Origin: Lepidodermella squamata
Taxonomy: Eukaryota; Gastrotricha
Direction of reading: 5' to 3'
Assembly (NCBI GenBank): GCA_047495785.1
Contig: JBLDXI010000031.1
Coordinates: 1,798,001 to 1,862,000 of the forward strand
Length of the DNA: 64,000 bases
Below the pieces are notes generated by a model. The model made no database searches and was not told where the DNA came from. It saw nothing but the letters and a program-made list of their open reading frames with translations. Below, piece by piece: positions 1-8,472 of the stretch. Every line of letters starts with the position of its first letter. Within the stretch, counting starts at the first letter, position 1. A program made the translations under genes and the position numbers.

Positions 1-73
1 GCCTTCCTAGCTCAGTCGGTAGAGCATGTGACTTTTAATCACAGGGTCGGGGGTTCGAGTCCCCCGGAGGGCG
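1..73 (+). tRNA. tRNA-Lys(TTT), unit A
   Basis: The acceptor GCCTTCC pairs with GGAGGGC, the anticodon loop is CTTTTAA and the discriminator is G. A T-run follows within 10 nt. It begins at the first base of the window, so its upstream flank is not visible. Confidence 0.97.
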
Positions 74-151
74 CCAGCTTTTTACAAAAACTTACACCCA
101 GTATTGCCACATTGCTTTGAAGACTTTTCCTGAAGGTTCATTCATGCACAA

Positions 152-224
152 GGGGGATTAGCTCAAATGGTAGAGCGCTCGCTTAGCATGCGAGAGGTAA
201 CGGGATCGACGCCCGTATCCTCCA
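152..224 (+). tRNA. tRNA-Ala(AGC), unit A
   Basis: The acceptor GGGGGAT/ATCCTCC contains G3:U70, the alanine identity pair. Anticodon loop TTAGCAT; discriminator A. The T loop starts with A54 (ATCGACG), as in many invertebrate alanine tRNAs. Confidence 0.97.
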
Positions 225-317
225 AATGGTTTTTTGCCGTTGAAGAAAGACTGTCCGAATCTTTGGCTTCGGCAGCTTAAATTTAGGGCTGAATGGCCAA
301 GTGAGCCGATGAGTCAC

Positions 318-389
318 GGCTCAGTAGCTTAGTGGTAGAGCGTCTGCCTAGTAAGCAGAAGATCGAGGGTTCGATCCCCCCCTGAGCCT
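318..389 (+). tRNA. tRNA-Thr(AGT), unit A
   Basis: 72 nt. Acceptor GGCTCAG/CTGAGCC, anticodon loop CTAGTAA, discriminator T. Confidence 0.97.
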
Positions 390-450
390 TGCTTGAATTT
401 TTGTGCAATCAGCTGTAAATTTTGCAAAACGCTCATGCCAGAGCAAAACT

Positions 451-522
451 TTCCCTGACCGGGAATCGAACCCGGGCCGCCGCGGTGAAAGCGCGGAATC
501 CTAACCACTAGACCATCAGGGA
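451..522 (-). tRNA. tRNA-Glu(TTC), unit A
   Basis: 72 nt on the minus strand. Acceptor TCCCTGA/TCAGGGA, anticodon loop CTTTCAC, discriminator A. A T-run lies just past the 3' end on the minus strand. It is the last host gene before the copia insertion. Confidence 0.97.
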
Positions 523-630
523 GATGTAAATGCTAATTCCCAGATTATGTGATACATTTCCCGTAGCTTATATGTTGAAATCCGCAATTCAAAAATGTCG
601 AGTTTTCAAAAGAAGGAGGAAAAAGAAGTG

Positions 631-635
631 GGCCC
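631..635. repeat. Target-site duplication, left copy (GGCCC)
   Basis: Five bases flank the element on both sides (631-635 and 6031-6035). In the empty sites of units B, C and D the stretch GTGGGCCCGTTC is continuous, so GGCCC is the duplicated target. Five-base duplications are typical of copia integrases. Confidence 0.95.
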
Positions 636-832
636 TGTTGGAAAGATGGTTGGCACTTCGCCATGAACTAGCAAACTAAGACTTGGTGTTGTCTTACGTA
701 ATCCTAAAATAGATTGAGACAAACCAGAAAATATAGACAGCCTCGTAAATATGGACACATCAGTGTATATAAGGAGTTATTTGTGAATAAAATAATGAAG
801 AGTTGTGTAACCATTTTTGCGTAAAATCTTTA
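636..832 (+). repeat. Left LTR of the copia element
   Basis: 197 bp, from TGTTGG to TCTTTA. It holds a TATA box (TATATAA, 766-772) and a poly(A) signal (AATAAA, 786-791), the expected Pol II start and 3'-end signals of an LTR. Confidence 0.96.
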
Positions 833-846
833 GGTTATGGGCCCAG
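833..846 (+). promoter_or_regulatory. Primer-binding site for a half initiator-Met tRNA
   Basis: The 14 bases right after the LTR (GGTTATGGGCCCAG) are complementary to the anticodon stem-loop of eukaryotic initiator tRNA-Met, not to a tRNA 3' end. Drosophila copia is primed the same way, by a cleaved 5' half of initiator tRNA. No initiator-Met gene lies in this window. Confidence 0.85.
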
Positions 847-911
847 TCGCCATAACGATCTAAGTCCGATATCTTGAAGCTTTATTATCATTTTTTCTAT
901 AAGTGGAAATT

Positions 912-3900
912 ATGACTGCATCTTTGAAAATTGTTGTTGAGACTTTAACAGGTCCCAACTTCTTAGGATGGCTACGGCAGACCAGGTCGGTATTGATGGA
1001 CCTTGACCTGTGGGGAATCGTCGATGGGACGGTCACTGAGCCGGCATGGCCTGATAAACAGAAAGGTGCAGCGGAACCCGAAGATCATAAGACATGGGTC
1101 AAACATCACAAAAAGGTGACAGCGCATCTGCTATGCACTATTTCCTCGGATATCGTGGTTACTCTGCCACAATCCGACAATGCGAAGGTGATTATGGATG
1201 CTCTTCGAGCGAGATTCGCCAATACATCAACGGCTAATCGAATGATGCTCAAGAATAAGCTCTTCTCATTTCGTTACAAGGAAGGCGAATCATTGGCTAA
1301 TCATCTGGTTAAACTAAAGACAACCAGGGACGAGCTGAGGGCAATCGGTTCGGAAGTTCCGGACGATGATTTGATAGTTGCCATGATGCAAAGCCTACCG
1401 GCTAGTTACAATAGCCTAGTAACATCAATCCAGCTAATCAAAGGACTAACTCTGACCGATGTTGAAGCAGCACTAATGGCGGAGGATATGCGCCGTTTAA
1501 CCCTGAAAAGTAACAAAACCGGGGCGTCAGATGTTGCCCTGAAGACGAGCCGTCATGGGAATTGGAGACGGCGACCGAATTCGAATAGTTATTCCGGTAA
1601 TAATAATAATAGGCAGCAACCACAGCGTTATCGAAATTCAGGCAACAAGCCCAAGCCAAGTGGACCCTGTTTCAATTGCCAAAAGATGGGTCACATTGCA
1701 AGGAATTGTCGACTGCCGCGAAAGGCGGAGGCCAAAGTTGCTATGGAGGAATTCAACTTTAGTCTAATGGTTCTACATTCACCACTGGCGTCTTGCTGGA
1801 TTTTGGATAGCGGCGCAAGTTCGCATATGAGTGGTGACTTAAGTCTGTTTCGTACGTATACAGAGATGGCCGTACCAGAAACAGTTCGAGTAGCAGATTC
1901 AAGGCCGGTGAAGGTCCTTGGAAAAGGCACGTGTCGGATAAAGATGAATAGGATTATAACGTTGCAGGACGTGCTTTACGTGCCACAATTGAAATGCAAC
2001 TTATTCTCGGTTGGAGCTGCAGTGAGGTCTCGGAAAATTACTGTAACTTTTGATGGAGATTCTTGCCTACTTATTGAAAAGGAATCCAAGTGTTTAGTTG
2101 GAAAGGCAACGTTGAACTCAAAAATATTCACCCTGGATTGTGAAATTCTTCGATCTGAGAAGGAGGATCAAGCAGCAGTTGCTATTGATCTACTGCATCG
2201 TCGACTGGGACATGCAAGTGAAGAAAGAATCAGGTCCATGGTTGGGAAAGTCGATGGACTTGACAAAATCGAAGGAAAGTTGAGTTTTTGCAAAGATTGC
2301 GTGGCTGGGAAGCAATCTAAGGAACCACATCCAGAAACTGGAAGGATCAGAAGCAGTCGTCCGTTCATGCGTATTCACAGCGATTTGATGGGACCAATGC
2401 CTGTTCCCAGTTACAAGAACAAATTGTACATGATCTCCTTCATCGATGATTACAGTCGATACAGCTTTGTTGACTTCCTAGCTCAGAAAAGCGATGCATT
2501 CGAATCATTCAAAAAGTTTCACACGCATATATCTACGCTGATGGGACCCCTATCTTATTTCAAGTCGGATCAAGGAGGGGAATTCTGTTCTAAGGCTATG
2601 GCTGAATACTTAGCTGAAATTGGATGCGTTCACGAATTCAGCACTGCTTATGTGAAACAGCAAAATTCAGTCGCAGAAAGATTCAATCGCACTCTGACGG
2701 AAAGTACTCGATCGATGATTGCTGAGAGCAAACTTTCGAAAAAGATGTGGTGCTGTGCAATGGAGTATGCCAATTATGTTCGAAACAGATTGCCATGCAG
2801 ATCGATTGGAAATATGACACCCTACGAATTATTCTGGCAGCGTCGCGCTGATATCTCACGAATTCACGTTTTCGGATGTAAGGCTTACTCCTACGTCGAG
2901 GAAAAAGATCGAGATAAGCTTGACGCGAAAACTGAGGAACTAATATTTGTTGGAGTTCCAGATGGCTATGATGGATATCGCTTATTCAATCCTGCGGATA
3001 ATTCATTCAAAGTTCGGCGATATGTCAAATTCGATGAAGCACCTTGTCAACAATTGGAACTTGAACTCGATCCAATTGTTGAAGTGGGAGATGTCAAGGA
3101 TAATGCTTCAGTGGGAGCAGTGGGAGCAGTGGGAGCAAAGCCCAAGAAAGAGAAAGTTTCACTGCCGCCACGAGAATCGTCCAGTCGTGTAAAGAAGCCT
3201 ATTGATCGCTTCAACTATCCTGAACTTGGAAATCCCGCATCTTCGCTAAAGGATGACAGAAATGATACTGGTCAGGATCCATTTGACGATGATGATTTTG
3301 ATGAATTTGGAGCAATCGCAACAATCTTGGAACCAACAACTTATTCTGAGGCAATGGCCAGTGATCAAGCTAAGGAATGGAAAGCTGCTCTTGACTCAGA
3401 ATACAATTCTCTCATCAAGAATGAAACTTGGAAAGTTGTCGAAAGACCGGAAAATAAGCCGATTATTGGATGCAAATGGGTTCTTCGGGTCAAGTACAAA
3501 CCCGATAAGGATCCTAGCAAGGGATTGGTTGTGGATAAATACAAGGCAAGACTAGTTGCTCTTGGATATCAGGCTATTCCTGGAATGCATTACGGAGACA
3601 CTTATGCCCCAGTTGTTAAACTTCAGAATCTCAGGATGGCACTCGCATATGCTGCTCGTCATTCTTTGCATGTTGCCCAGGCAGACATAAAAACAGCGTT
3701 TCTACATGGCGTGTTGGAACCACAACACGAAATATACATGGAATTTCCCGAAGGTTATGTTGATATTCCGAAACATGTTCACGCAAGTAAGAACTACTGT
3801 TTAAAATTGTCAAAATCTTTGTATGGGCTGAAACAAGCGCCTTTACAATGGAATTCAGCGTTCTCAAATCAACTTACTTCAAACGGATTTGTTCAATCGA

Positions 3901-5783
3901 AAGTCGATTCTTGTATCTTTTATCTAAGGACAGGAGAAGATTACGTTATTGCACTGATTTACGTGGACGACACCTTACTACTGTCAACTCAACCTTGGTT
4001 GATCACTAAAGTCAAGGATATTCTTCGTCAAAAGTTTGAAATCACGGAATTTGAGGAATGCTCATATATTCTTGGTTTGGACGTTCGAGTTACTCCGGAA
4101 TACATATTCTTGTATCAGCGAACATATATCGACAAATTGTTGGAAAAATTCAAGATGAAGGATGCTAATATTGTCGGTACTCCCTTGGATACCTCAGTTG
4201 ACTTGGTAAACAGTTCTGAAACAGATCGACTAATAGATAGGACTTACTATCAGTCGTTGGTTGGCTCGATAATTTACGCAGCAACAGGCACAAGGCCGGA
4301 TATTGCCTACGCAGCATCTGTAATTTCAAAGTTTTCAGCAAAAGCGAATCAAAGCCACTTAACGGCATGCAAACGTGTACTACGTTATTTAAAAGGAACG
4401 GCTAATTATGGACTTTGTTATCCTCGAGGATCGGATGGAAAATTGCTCGGATATTCTGATGCTAATTGGGCCAATGACAAAGATGACCGGAAGTCCACAA
4501 GTGGATATGTCTTCTTATACGGGAATACTGCGATTAATTGGTTCAGCAAAAAGCAATCAACTGTTGCTCTGTCCACGACTGAAGCTGAATTTGTTGCCCT
4601 ATCTCAAAGCTGTCAAGAAGCTCTGTATAACAGACAACTTCTTGAGGAATTCACGGAAAACTCAACGCTTTCGCTGAGATGCGACAACTTATCAGCCATC
4701 AGTCTGGCAAAGAATCCTGTCACAAAGGCTAGAACAAAACATATGGATGTTCGGCTTAAATTCATCCAGGATTTGGTAGCCAAGAAAGATGTAATGGTGG
4801 ATTACGTGTCGACTGAAGAGAACATTGCCGATGCTTGTACGAAGTCTCTGGCTAAGCCAAGATTGGAGAAATTGCGAGCTGGAATGGGCATGGCTCAAAT
4901 TTCTGGCAATAATATTTTACTGCTTGCCACGTTGGCATGTGTTCTTGAAACATCATTATCAGCTGGAAATGACAACGACAACACTCACTTTATTATTCAA
5001 AACTCAAGTCACTCCGGACAACTAGGGCAACTAGGGCATGACATCTTCATGCTAAACCATGTGAAGGTTAAGCAGCCAACAAATGCCCCGATCATTGAAA
5101 ACAAGAAAAACATCACTGATGTTTTGCAAACAGTCAATCCACTGACTGGTACTGGAGCACGATTATCATTTTGTAATGGCTCAGCTTGTACAGCTACATC
5201 GCCGTTGTTGGCATCAAACCAAATCTCAGCCATGAAACACGATCTAACAAAACGATACATTTTACCGACACCAGATTGTAGTTCTTTCGGAGCTCGAGCT
5301 ATTCTTCGAAAGTGTGTAATTGAAACCGTCAATGCAGTAGCAAAGGAAGAAGAGGAGGAAATTTCTCTGATGACAGTTGCAATGGAAAATCTTATCAACG
5401 AAACGACAACTGAGATGAAAATATTTCTCACGATTTTTCAACTTCTGCAAGGCTTGTCAAGCAAGAAAGAAACATTGGTACAACTGAGAGAATTGATATT
5501 CGAAATGTCAGAAGAAATCAACTCGACAAAAGAAATATGGATAAATATGCGACTTCTTCAAAACGAAGCTAAGGAACTGGAAACAAAGCCTCTCATTATT
5601 CCTATTGTCGATATGGACGCAGTGACCTGGACTACACTCATTTTCTCAATCATTTCTTGTGTTGGTCATTTATTTATTCTTTGCAAATATTTCCGCTGCG
5701 TCATTCGACCGGAGCGATCGGCACCAAATGCTAATATGGCATTGCGCCAAATCAGTAGCTATCACGATGTTGCGAATTTGTAA
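912..5783 (+). CDS. copia Gag-Pol polyprotein with an extra C-terminal membrane-protein-like domain
   Basis: 1623 codons from the first ATG (912); the frame is open nine bases upstream but has no earlier ATG. Order: Gag with a CX2CX4HX4C zinc knuckle (about 253-266); aspartic protease DSG (299-301); integrase HHCC region (about 427-480) and DDE core D491, D553, E589 with 35 residues between the last two; reverse transcriptase with D925 and YVDD (1017-1020); RNase H with D1183. All catalytic residues are present. Copia polyproteins usually end soon after RNase H. Here about 300 more residues follow: a hydrophobic leader-like stretch (about 1333-1349), five N-glycosylation sequons (NSS, NIT, NGS, NET, NST), several cysteines, a long charged helical segment, then a predicted membrane helix (about 1573-1592) and a short basic tail. 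This layout is envelope-like, but I recognise no family. Gag is probably made by splicing or processing, as no frameshift exists. Confidence 0.95.
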   Translation: MTASLKIVVETLTGPNFLGWLRQTRSVLMDLDLWGIVDGTVTEPAWPDKQKGAAEPEDHKTWVKHHKKVTAHLLCTISSDIVVTLPQSDNAKVIMDALRARFANTSTANRMMLKNKLFSFRYKEGESLANHLVKLKTTRDELRAIGSEVPDDDLIVAMMQSLPASYNSLVTSIQLIKGLTLTDVEAALMAEDMRRLTLKSNKTGASDVALKTSRHGNWRRRPNSNSYSGNNNNRQQPQRYRNSGNKPKPSGPCFNCQKMGHIARNCRLPRKAEAKVAMEEFNFSLMVLHSPLASCWILDSGASSHMSGDLSLFRTYTEMAVPETVRVADSRPVKVLGKGTCRIKMNRIITLQDVLYVPQLKCNLFSVGAAVRSRKITVTFDGDSCLLIEKESKCLVGKATLNSKIFTLDCEILRSEKEDQAAVAIDLLHRRLGHASEERIRSMVGKVDGLDKIEGKLSFCKDCVAGKQSKEPHPETGRIRSSRPFMRIHSDLMGPMPVPSYKNKLYMISFIDDYSRYSFVDFLAQKSDAFESFKKFHTHISTLMGPLSYFKSDQGGEFCSKAMAEYLAEIGCVHEFSTAYVKQQNSVAERFNRTLTESTRSMIAESKLSKKMWCCAMEYANYVRNRLPCRSIGNMTPYELFWQRRADISRIHVFGCKAYSYVEEKDRDKLDAKTEELIFVGVPDGYDGYRLFNPADNSFKVRRYVKFDEAPCQQLELELDPIVEVGDVKDNASVGAVGAVGAKPKKEKVSLPPRESSSRVKKPIDRFNYPELGNPASSLKDDRNDTGQDPFDDDDFDEFGAIATILEPTTYSEAMASDQAKEWKAALDSEYNSLIKNETWKVVERPENKPIIGCKWVLRVKYKPDKDPSKGLVVDKYKARLVALGYQAIPGMHYGDTYAPVVKLQNLRMALAYAARHSLHVAQADIKTAFLHGVLEPQHEIYMEFPEGYVDIPKHVHASKNYCLKLSKSLYGLKQAPLQWNSAFSNQLTSNGFVQSKVDSCIFYLRTGEDYVIALIYVDDTLLLSTQPWLITKVKDILRQKFEITEFEECSYILGLDVRVTPEYIFLYQRTYIDKLLEKFKMKDANIVGTPLDTSVDLVNSSETDRLIDRTYYQSLVGSIIYAATGTRPDIAYAASVISKFSAKANQSHLTACKRVLRYLKGTANYGLCYPRGSDGKLLGYSDANWANDKDDRKSTSGYVFLYGNTAINWFSKKQSTVALSTTEAEFVALSQSCQEALYNRQLLEEFTENSTLSLRCDNLSAISLAKNPVTKARTKHMDVRLKFIQDLVAKKDVMVDYVSTEENIADACTKSLAKPRLEKLRAGMGMAQISGNNILLLATLACVLETSLSAGNDNDNTHFIIQNSSHSGQLGQLGHDIFMLNHVKVKQPTNAPIIENKKNITDVLQTVNPLTGTGARLSFCNGSACTATSPLLASNQISAMKHDLTKRYILPTPDCSSFGARAILRKCVIETVNAVAKEEEEEISLMTVAMENLINETTTEMKIFLTIFQLLQGLSSKKETLVQLRELIFEMSEEINSTKEIWINMRLLQNEAKELETKPLIIPIVDMDAVTWTTLIFSIISCVGHLFILCKYFRCVIRPERSAPNANMALRQISSYHDVANL

Positions 5784-5822
5784 ACACATATATACTCATC
5801 TTATGAATGACTGACAAAGTGC

Positions 5823-5833
5823 CAAAGTGGGAG
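5823..5833 (+). other. Polypurine tract of the copia element
   Basis: A purine-rich stretch (AAAGTGGGAG) sits directly before the right LTR, where plus-strand DNA synthesis is primed in LTR elements. Confidence 0.75.
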
Positions 5834-6030
5834 TGTTGGAAAGATGGTTGGCACTTCGCCATGAACTAGCAAACTAAGACTTGGTGTTGTCTTACGTAAT
5901 CCTAAAATAGATTAAGACAAACCAGAAAATATAGACAGCCTCGTAAATATGGACACATCAGTGTATATAAGGAGTTATTTGTGAATAAAATAATGAAGAG
6001 TTGTGTAACCATTTTTGCGTAAAATCTTTA
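5834..6030 (+). repeat. Right LTR of the copia element
   Basis: 197 bp, one substitution from the left LTR. Its last bases abut the 3' end of tRNA-Pro(CGG). Read on the minus strand they give that gene a new discriminator base and a nearby TTTT. Confidence 0.96.
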
Positions 6031-6101
6031 GGCCCGTTCGGGAATTGAACCCGAGACCTCTCGCACCCGAAGCGAGAATCATACCCCTAGACCAACGGGC
6101 C
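6030..6101 (-). tRNA. tRNA-Pro(CGG), unit A, 3' flank replaced by the copia LTR
   Basis: Anticodon loop TTCGGGT. Because the target duplication rebuilt GGCCC, bases 1-72 are intact (acceptor GGCCCGT/ACGGGCC). Position 73 and the trailer now come from the LTR: the discriminator becomes T in place of the C seen in units B-D, and the next TTTT on the minus strand is LTR sequence. It may still be transcribed; charging could be affected. Confidence 0.9.
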
Positions 6102-6172
6102 TACGATAGAAAACCACCGTTGGCTAATAAAACATGCCAATCAGGATAGGACAGAGACGGCGCAAAAAATTA

Positions 6173-6245
6173 CGCCGAGACCCGGGATCGAACCAGGGAC
6201 CTTTAGATCTTCAGTCTAACGCTCTCCCAACTGAGCTATCTCGGC
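6173..6245 (-). tRNA. tRNA-Phe(GAA), unit A
   Basis: Acceptor GCCGAGA/TCTCGGC, anticodon loop CTGAAGA, discriminator G. Confidence 0.97.
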
Positions 6246-6331
6246 TTGATGGCAGAGTTGTAGTCTACCCGGAATCGTTCAGCGTGCCTTGACTATCGCT
6301 TGTCAAATCAGTTGGAAACACAAAAAAATAG

Positions 6332-6348
6332 CGCTCCTGGGTGGGCTC

Positions 6349-6388
<40 letters not shown>

Positions 6389-6405
6389 AATTGCGCCACA
6401 GAAGC
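6332..6405 (-). tRNA. tRNA-Asn(GTT), unit A
   Basis: 74 nt. Acceptor GCTTCTG/CAGGAGC with one G-U pair, anticodon loop CTGTTAA. Confidence 0.97.
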
Positions 6406-6601
6406 TTGCGACAGGCTCCAAACTTGTGTAAGCATGCCAATTTCCAAGTCTTCCCAGGTACCCACCTACCGGAAAGAATTTAGGTACGCACAATGGAGAC
6501 GACACAGATTACTTTTGTGCATTGTGGAAAACGGAACCATTTTTCAAATGTTAGCAAGTTTTATACTGTCCGCCGACGATAAAAGGCGTGTAATCAGCGG
6601 C

Positions 6602-6672
6602 GCATCGGTGGTTCAGTGGTAGAATTCTCGCCTGCCACGCGGGAGGCCCGGGTTCGATTCCCGGCCGATGCA
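6602..6672 (+). tRNA. tRNA-Gly(GCC), unit A
   Basis: 71 nt. Acceptor GCATCGG/CCGATGC, anticodon GCC, discriminator A. Confidence 0.97.
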
Positions 6673-6749
6673 ACTGCACAAATATTTTAATCTCTACGCA
6701 GGCTTTGCAAATATTTCAAAAGCGCCAATAGGCAACTTATGTGTAGCAA

Positions 6750-6821
6750 TCCTTGGTAGTATAGTGGTTAGTATCCCCGCCTGTCACGCGGGAGACCAGG
6801 GTTCGATTCCCTGCCAAGGAG
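6750..6821 (+). tRNA. tRNA-Asp(GTC), unit A, recombinant of the two Asp genes of a unit
   Basis: 72 nt with anticodon GTC. Its 5' flank matches the first Asp gene of unit B (8834) but its 3' flank (GCATTATTTTGC) matches the second (10908). The 2074 bp between those genes are missing here, so this gene marks a crossover between the two Asp copies. Confidence 0.96.
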
Positions 6822-6886
6822 CATTATTTTGCAACGCGGTTTCAAAAATAGTTAAGCCTTAGCAATCAGTGCAACAAAAGTTCTGT

Positions 6887-6970
6887 CGACGCAGAAGGGA
6901 TTCGAACCCACGCCAGTAGAAACTGACTGCGACCTGAACGCAGCGCCTTGGACCGCTCGGCCATCCTGAC
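6887..6970 (-). pseudogene. Hybrid tRNA: Leu(CAG) body with the 3' end of Ser(GCT)
   Basis: Read on the minus strand, the 5' two thirds are the Leu(CAG) gene (anticodon loop TTCAGGT, long variable arm). From the B box on, the sequence is that of Ser(GCT). Acceptor strands GTCAGGA and CTGCGTC keep only three of seven pairs, so it is probably non-functional. The join lies in the 13-base stretch GGGATTCGAACCC shared by both genes. The deletion removed 328 bp, including tRNA-Val(AAC). Confidence 0.93.
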
Positions 6971-7118
6971 GTGCCGAAAGCTGACTGCTGTAGTCTTCCT
7001 GTCCGCGTTCGAAGTAGTATTTCAACCTACACTGCAACGCATTGATAGCTGAAGCGACGACGAGAAAACTTTCGGCTGAAACCATCTTCAGATCAACGAC
7101 GAAATGTGTCGTATGCAA

Positions 7119-7200
7119 GTCGCTATGCCCGAGTGGTTAAGGGGTCTGACTAGAAATCAGATGCGGTCTCCGCGCGTAGGTTCAAATCCTACTGGCGACG
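7119..7200 (+). tRNA. tRNA-Ser(AGA), unit A
   Basis: 82 nt with a long variable arm. Acceptor GTCGCTA/TGGCGAC, anticodon loop CTAGAAA. Confidence 0.97.
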
Positions 7201-7300
7201 ACTAATATTTTTGTAGTTGCTTCAATTTTATTGTCAACTGATCAACTGAAATGTCCGTTATTTATCATGCACTCTTTCTTACCAGGCTCTGAAACTAACG

Positions 7301-7373
7301 GGCGCTGTGGCGAAATGGCTATCGCGTCGGACTTCGGATCCGAAGATTGTGGGTTCGAGTCCCATCAGCGTCG
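7301..7373 (+). tRNA. tRNA-Arg(TCG), unit A
   Basis: Acceptor GGCGCTG/CAGCGTC with one G-U pair, anticodon loop CTTCGGA, discriminator G. Confidence 0.97.
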
Positions 7374-7467
7374 TCTAATACTTTTGCAGCCAAGGTGTGC
7401 GACATGCGTGAAGCGGGAATTGGCGGCGATGCTTTCATAGTTATCCCAAGTGCGATCGTATCCAACG

Positions 7468-7540
7468 GCCTTCCTAGCTCAGTCGGTAGAGCATGTGACT
7501 TTTAATCACAGGGTCGGGGGTTCGAGTCCCCCGGAGGGCG
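7468..7540 (+). tRNA. tRNA-Lys(TTT), unit B
   Basis: Same sequence as 1-73; T5 starts six bases downstream. Confidence 0.97.
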
Positions 7541-7618
7541 CCAGCTTTTTACAAAAACTTACACCCAGTATTGCCACATTGCTTTGAAGACTTTTCCTGA
7601 AGGTTCATTCATGCACAA

Positions 7619-7691
7619 GGGGGATTAGCTCAAATGGTAGAGCGCTCGCTTAGCATGCGAGAGGTAACGGGATCGACGCCCGTATCCTCCA
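7619..7691 (+). tRNA. tRNA-Ala(AGC), unit B
   Basis: Same as 152-224, with G3:U70. A T6 run lies eight bases downstream. Confidence 0.97.
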
Positions 7692-7784
7692 AATGGTTTT
7701 TTGCCGTTGAAGAAAGACTGTCCGAATCTTTGGCTTCGGCAGCTTAAATTTAGGGCTGAATGGCCAAGTGAGCCGATGAGTCAC

Positions 7785-7856
7785 GGCTCAGTAGCTTAGT
7801 GGTAGAGCGTCTGCCTAGTAAGCAGAAGATCGAGGGTTCGATCCCCCCCTGAGCCT
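7785..7856 (+). tRNA. tRNA-Thr(AGT), unit B
   Basis: Same as 318-389. Confidence 0.97.
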
Positions 7857-7917
7857 TGCTTGAATTTTTGTGCAATCAGCTGTAAATTTTGCAAAACGCT
7901 CATGCCAGAGCAAAACT

Positions 7918-7989
7918 TTCCCTGACCGGGAATCGAACCCGGGCCGCCGCGGTGAAAGCGCGGAATCCTAACCACTAGACCATCAGGGA
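7918..7989 (-). tRNA. tRNA-Glu(TTC), unit B
   Basis: Same as 451-522. It differs from the Glu(CTC) gene of the unit in the anticodon stem-loop. Confidence 0.97.
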
Positions 7990-8096
7990 GATGTAAATGC
8001 TAATTCCCAGATTATGTGATACATTTCCCGTAGCTTATATGTTGAAATCCGCAATTCAAAAATGTCGAGTTTTCAAAAGAAGGAGGAAAAAGAAGT

Positions 8097-8168
8097 GGGC
8101 CCGTTCGGGAATTGAACCCGAGACCTCTCGCACCCGAAGCGAGAATCATACCCCTAGACCAACGGGCC
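8097..8168 (-). tRNA. tRNA-Pro(CGG), unit B (uninterrupted target site)
   Basis: 72 nt with discriminator C and native trailer. This is the empty-site counterpart of the gene hit by the copia element in unit A. Confidence 0.97.
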
Positions 8169-8239
8169 TACGATAGAAAACCACCGTTGGCTAATAAAAC
8201 ATGCCAATCAGGATAGGACAGAGACGGCGCAAAAAATTA

Positions 8240-8312
8240 CGCCGAGACCCGGGATCGAACCAGGGACCTTTAGATCTTCAGTCTAACGCTCTCCCAACTG
8301 AGCTATCTCGGC
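8240..8312 (-). tRNA. tRNA-Phe(GAA), unit B
   Basis: Same as 6173-6245. T-rich trailer on the minus strand. Confidence 0.97.
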
Positions 8313-8398
8313 TTGATGGCAGAGTTGTAGTCTACCCGGAATCGTTCAGCGTGCCTTGACTATCGCTTGTCAAATCAGTTGGAAACACAAAAAAATAG

Positions 8399-8415
8399 CG
8401 CTCCTGGGTGGGCTC

Positions 8416-8455
<40 letters not shown>

Positions 8456-8472
8456 AATTGCGCCACAGAAGC
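8399..8472 (-). tRNA. tRNA-Asn(GTT), unit B
   Basis: Same as 6332-6405. A T7 run follows on the minus strand. The 17-bp insertion private to unit B lies just upstream of its 5' end. Confidence 0.97.

Larger units (their letters stand above)
636..6030 (+). mobile_element. Full-length copia-type (Ty1/copia, Pseudoviridae-like) LTR retrotransposon, 5395 bp
   Basis: Two 197-bp LTRs differ at one site (G in the left LTR, A in the right, in the motif ATAGATT[G/A]AGAC), so the insertion is young. The LTR starts TG and ends TA. A primer-binding site, one long open reading frame in copia order (gag, protease, integrase, RT, RNase H), a purine-rich tract before the right LTR and a 5-bp GGCCC target duplication complete it. 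It sits in the 3' acceptor end of tRNA-Pro(CGG) of unit A and is missing from the same site in B, C and D. The open frame is uninterrupted, so the copy may be competent. Confidence 0.97.

Noticed and set aside
152-224. tRNA-Ala T loop starting with A as a lesion
   Set aside because: A54 is usual in alanine tRNAs of several invertebrates, and every copy in both arms has it.
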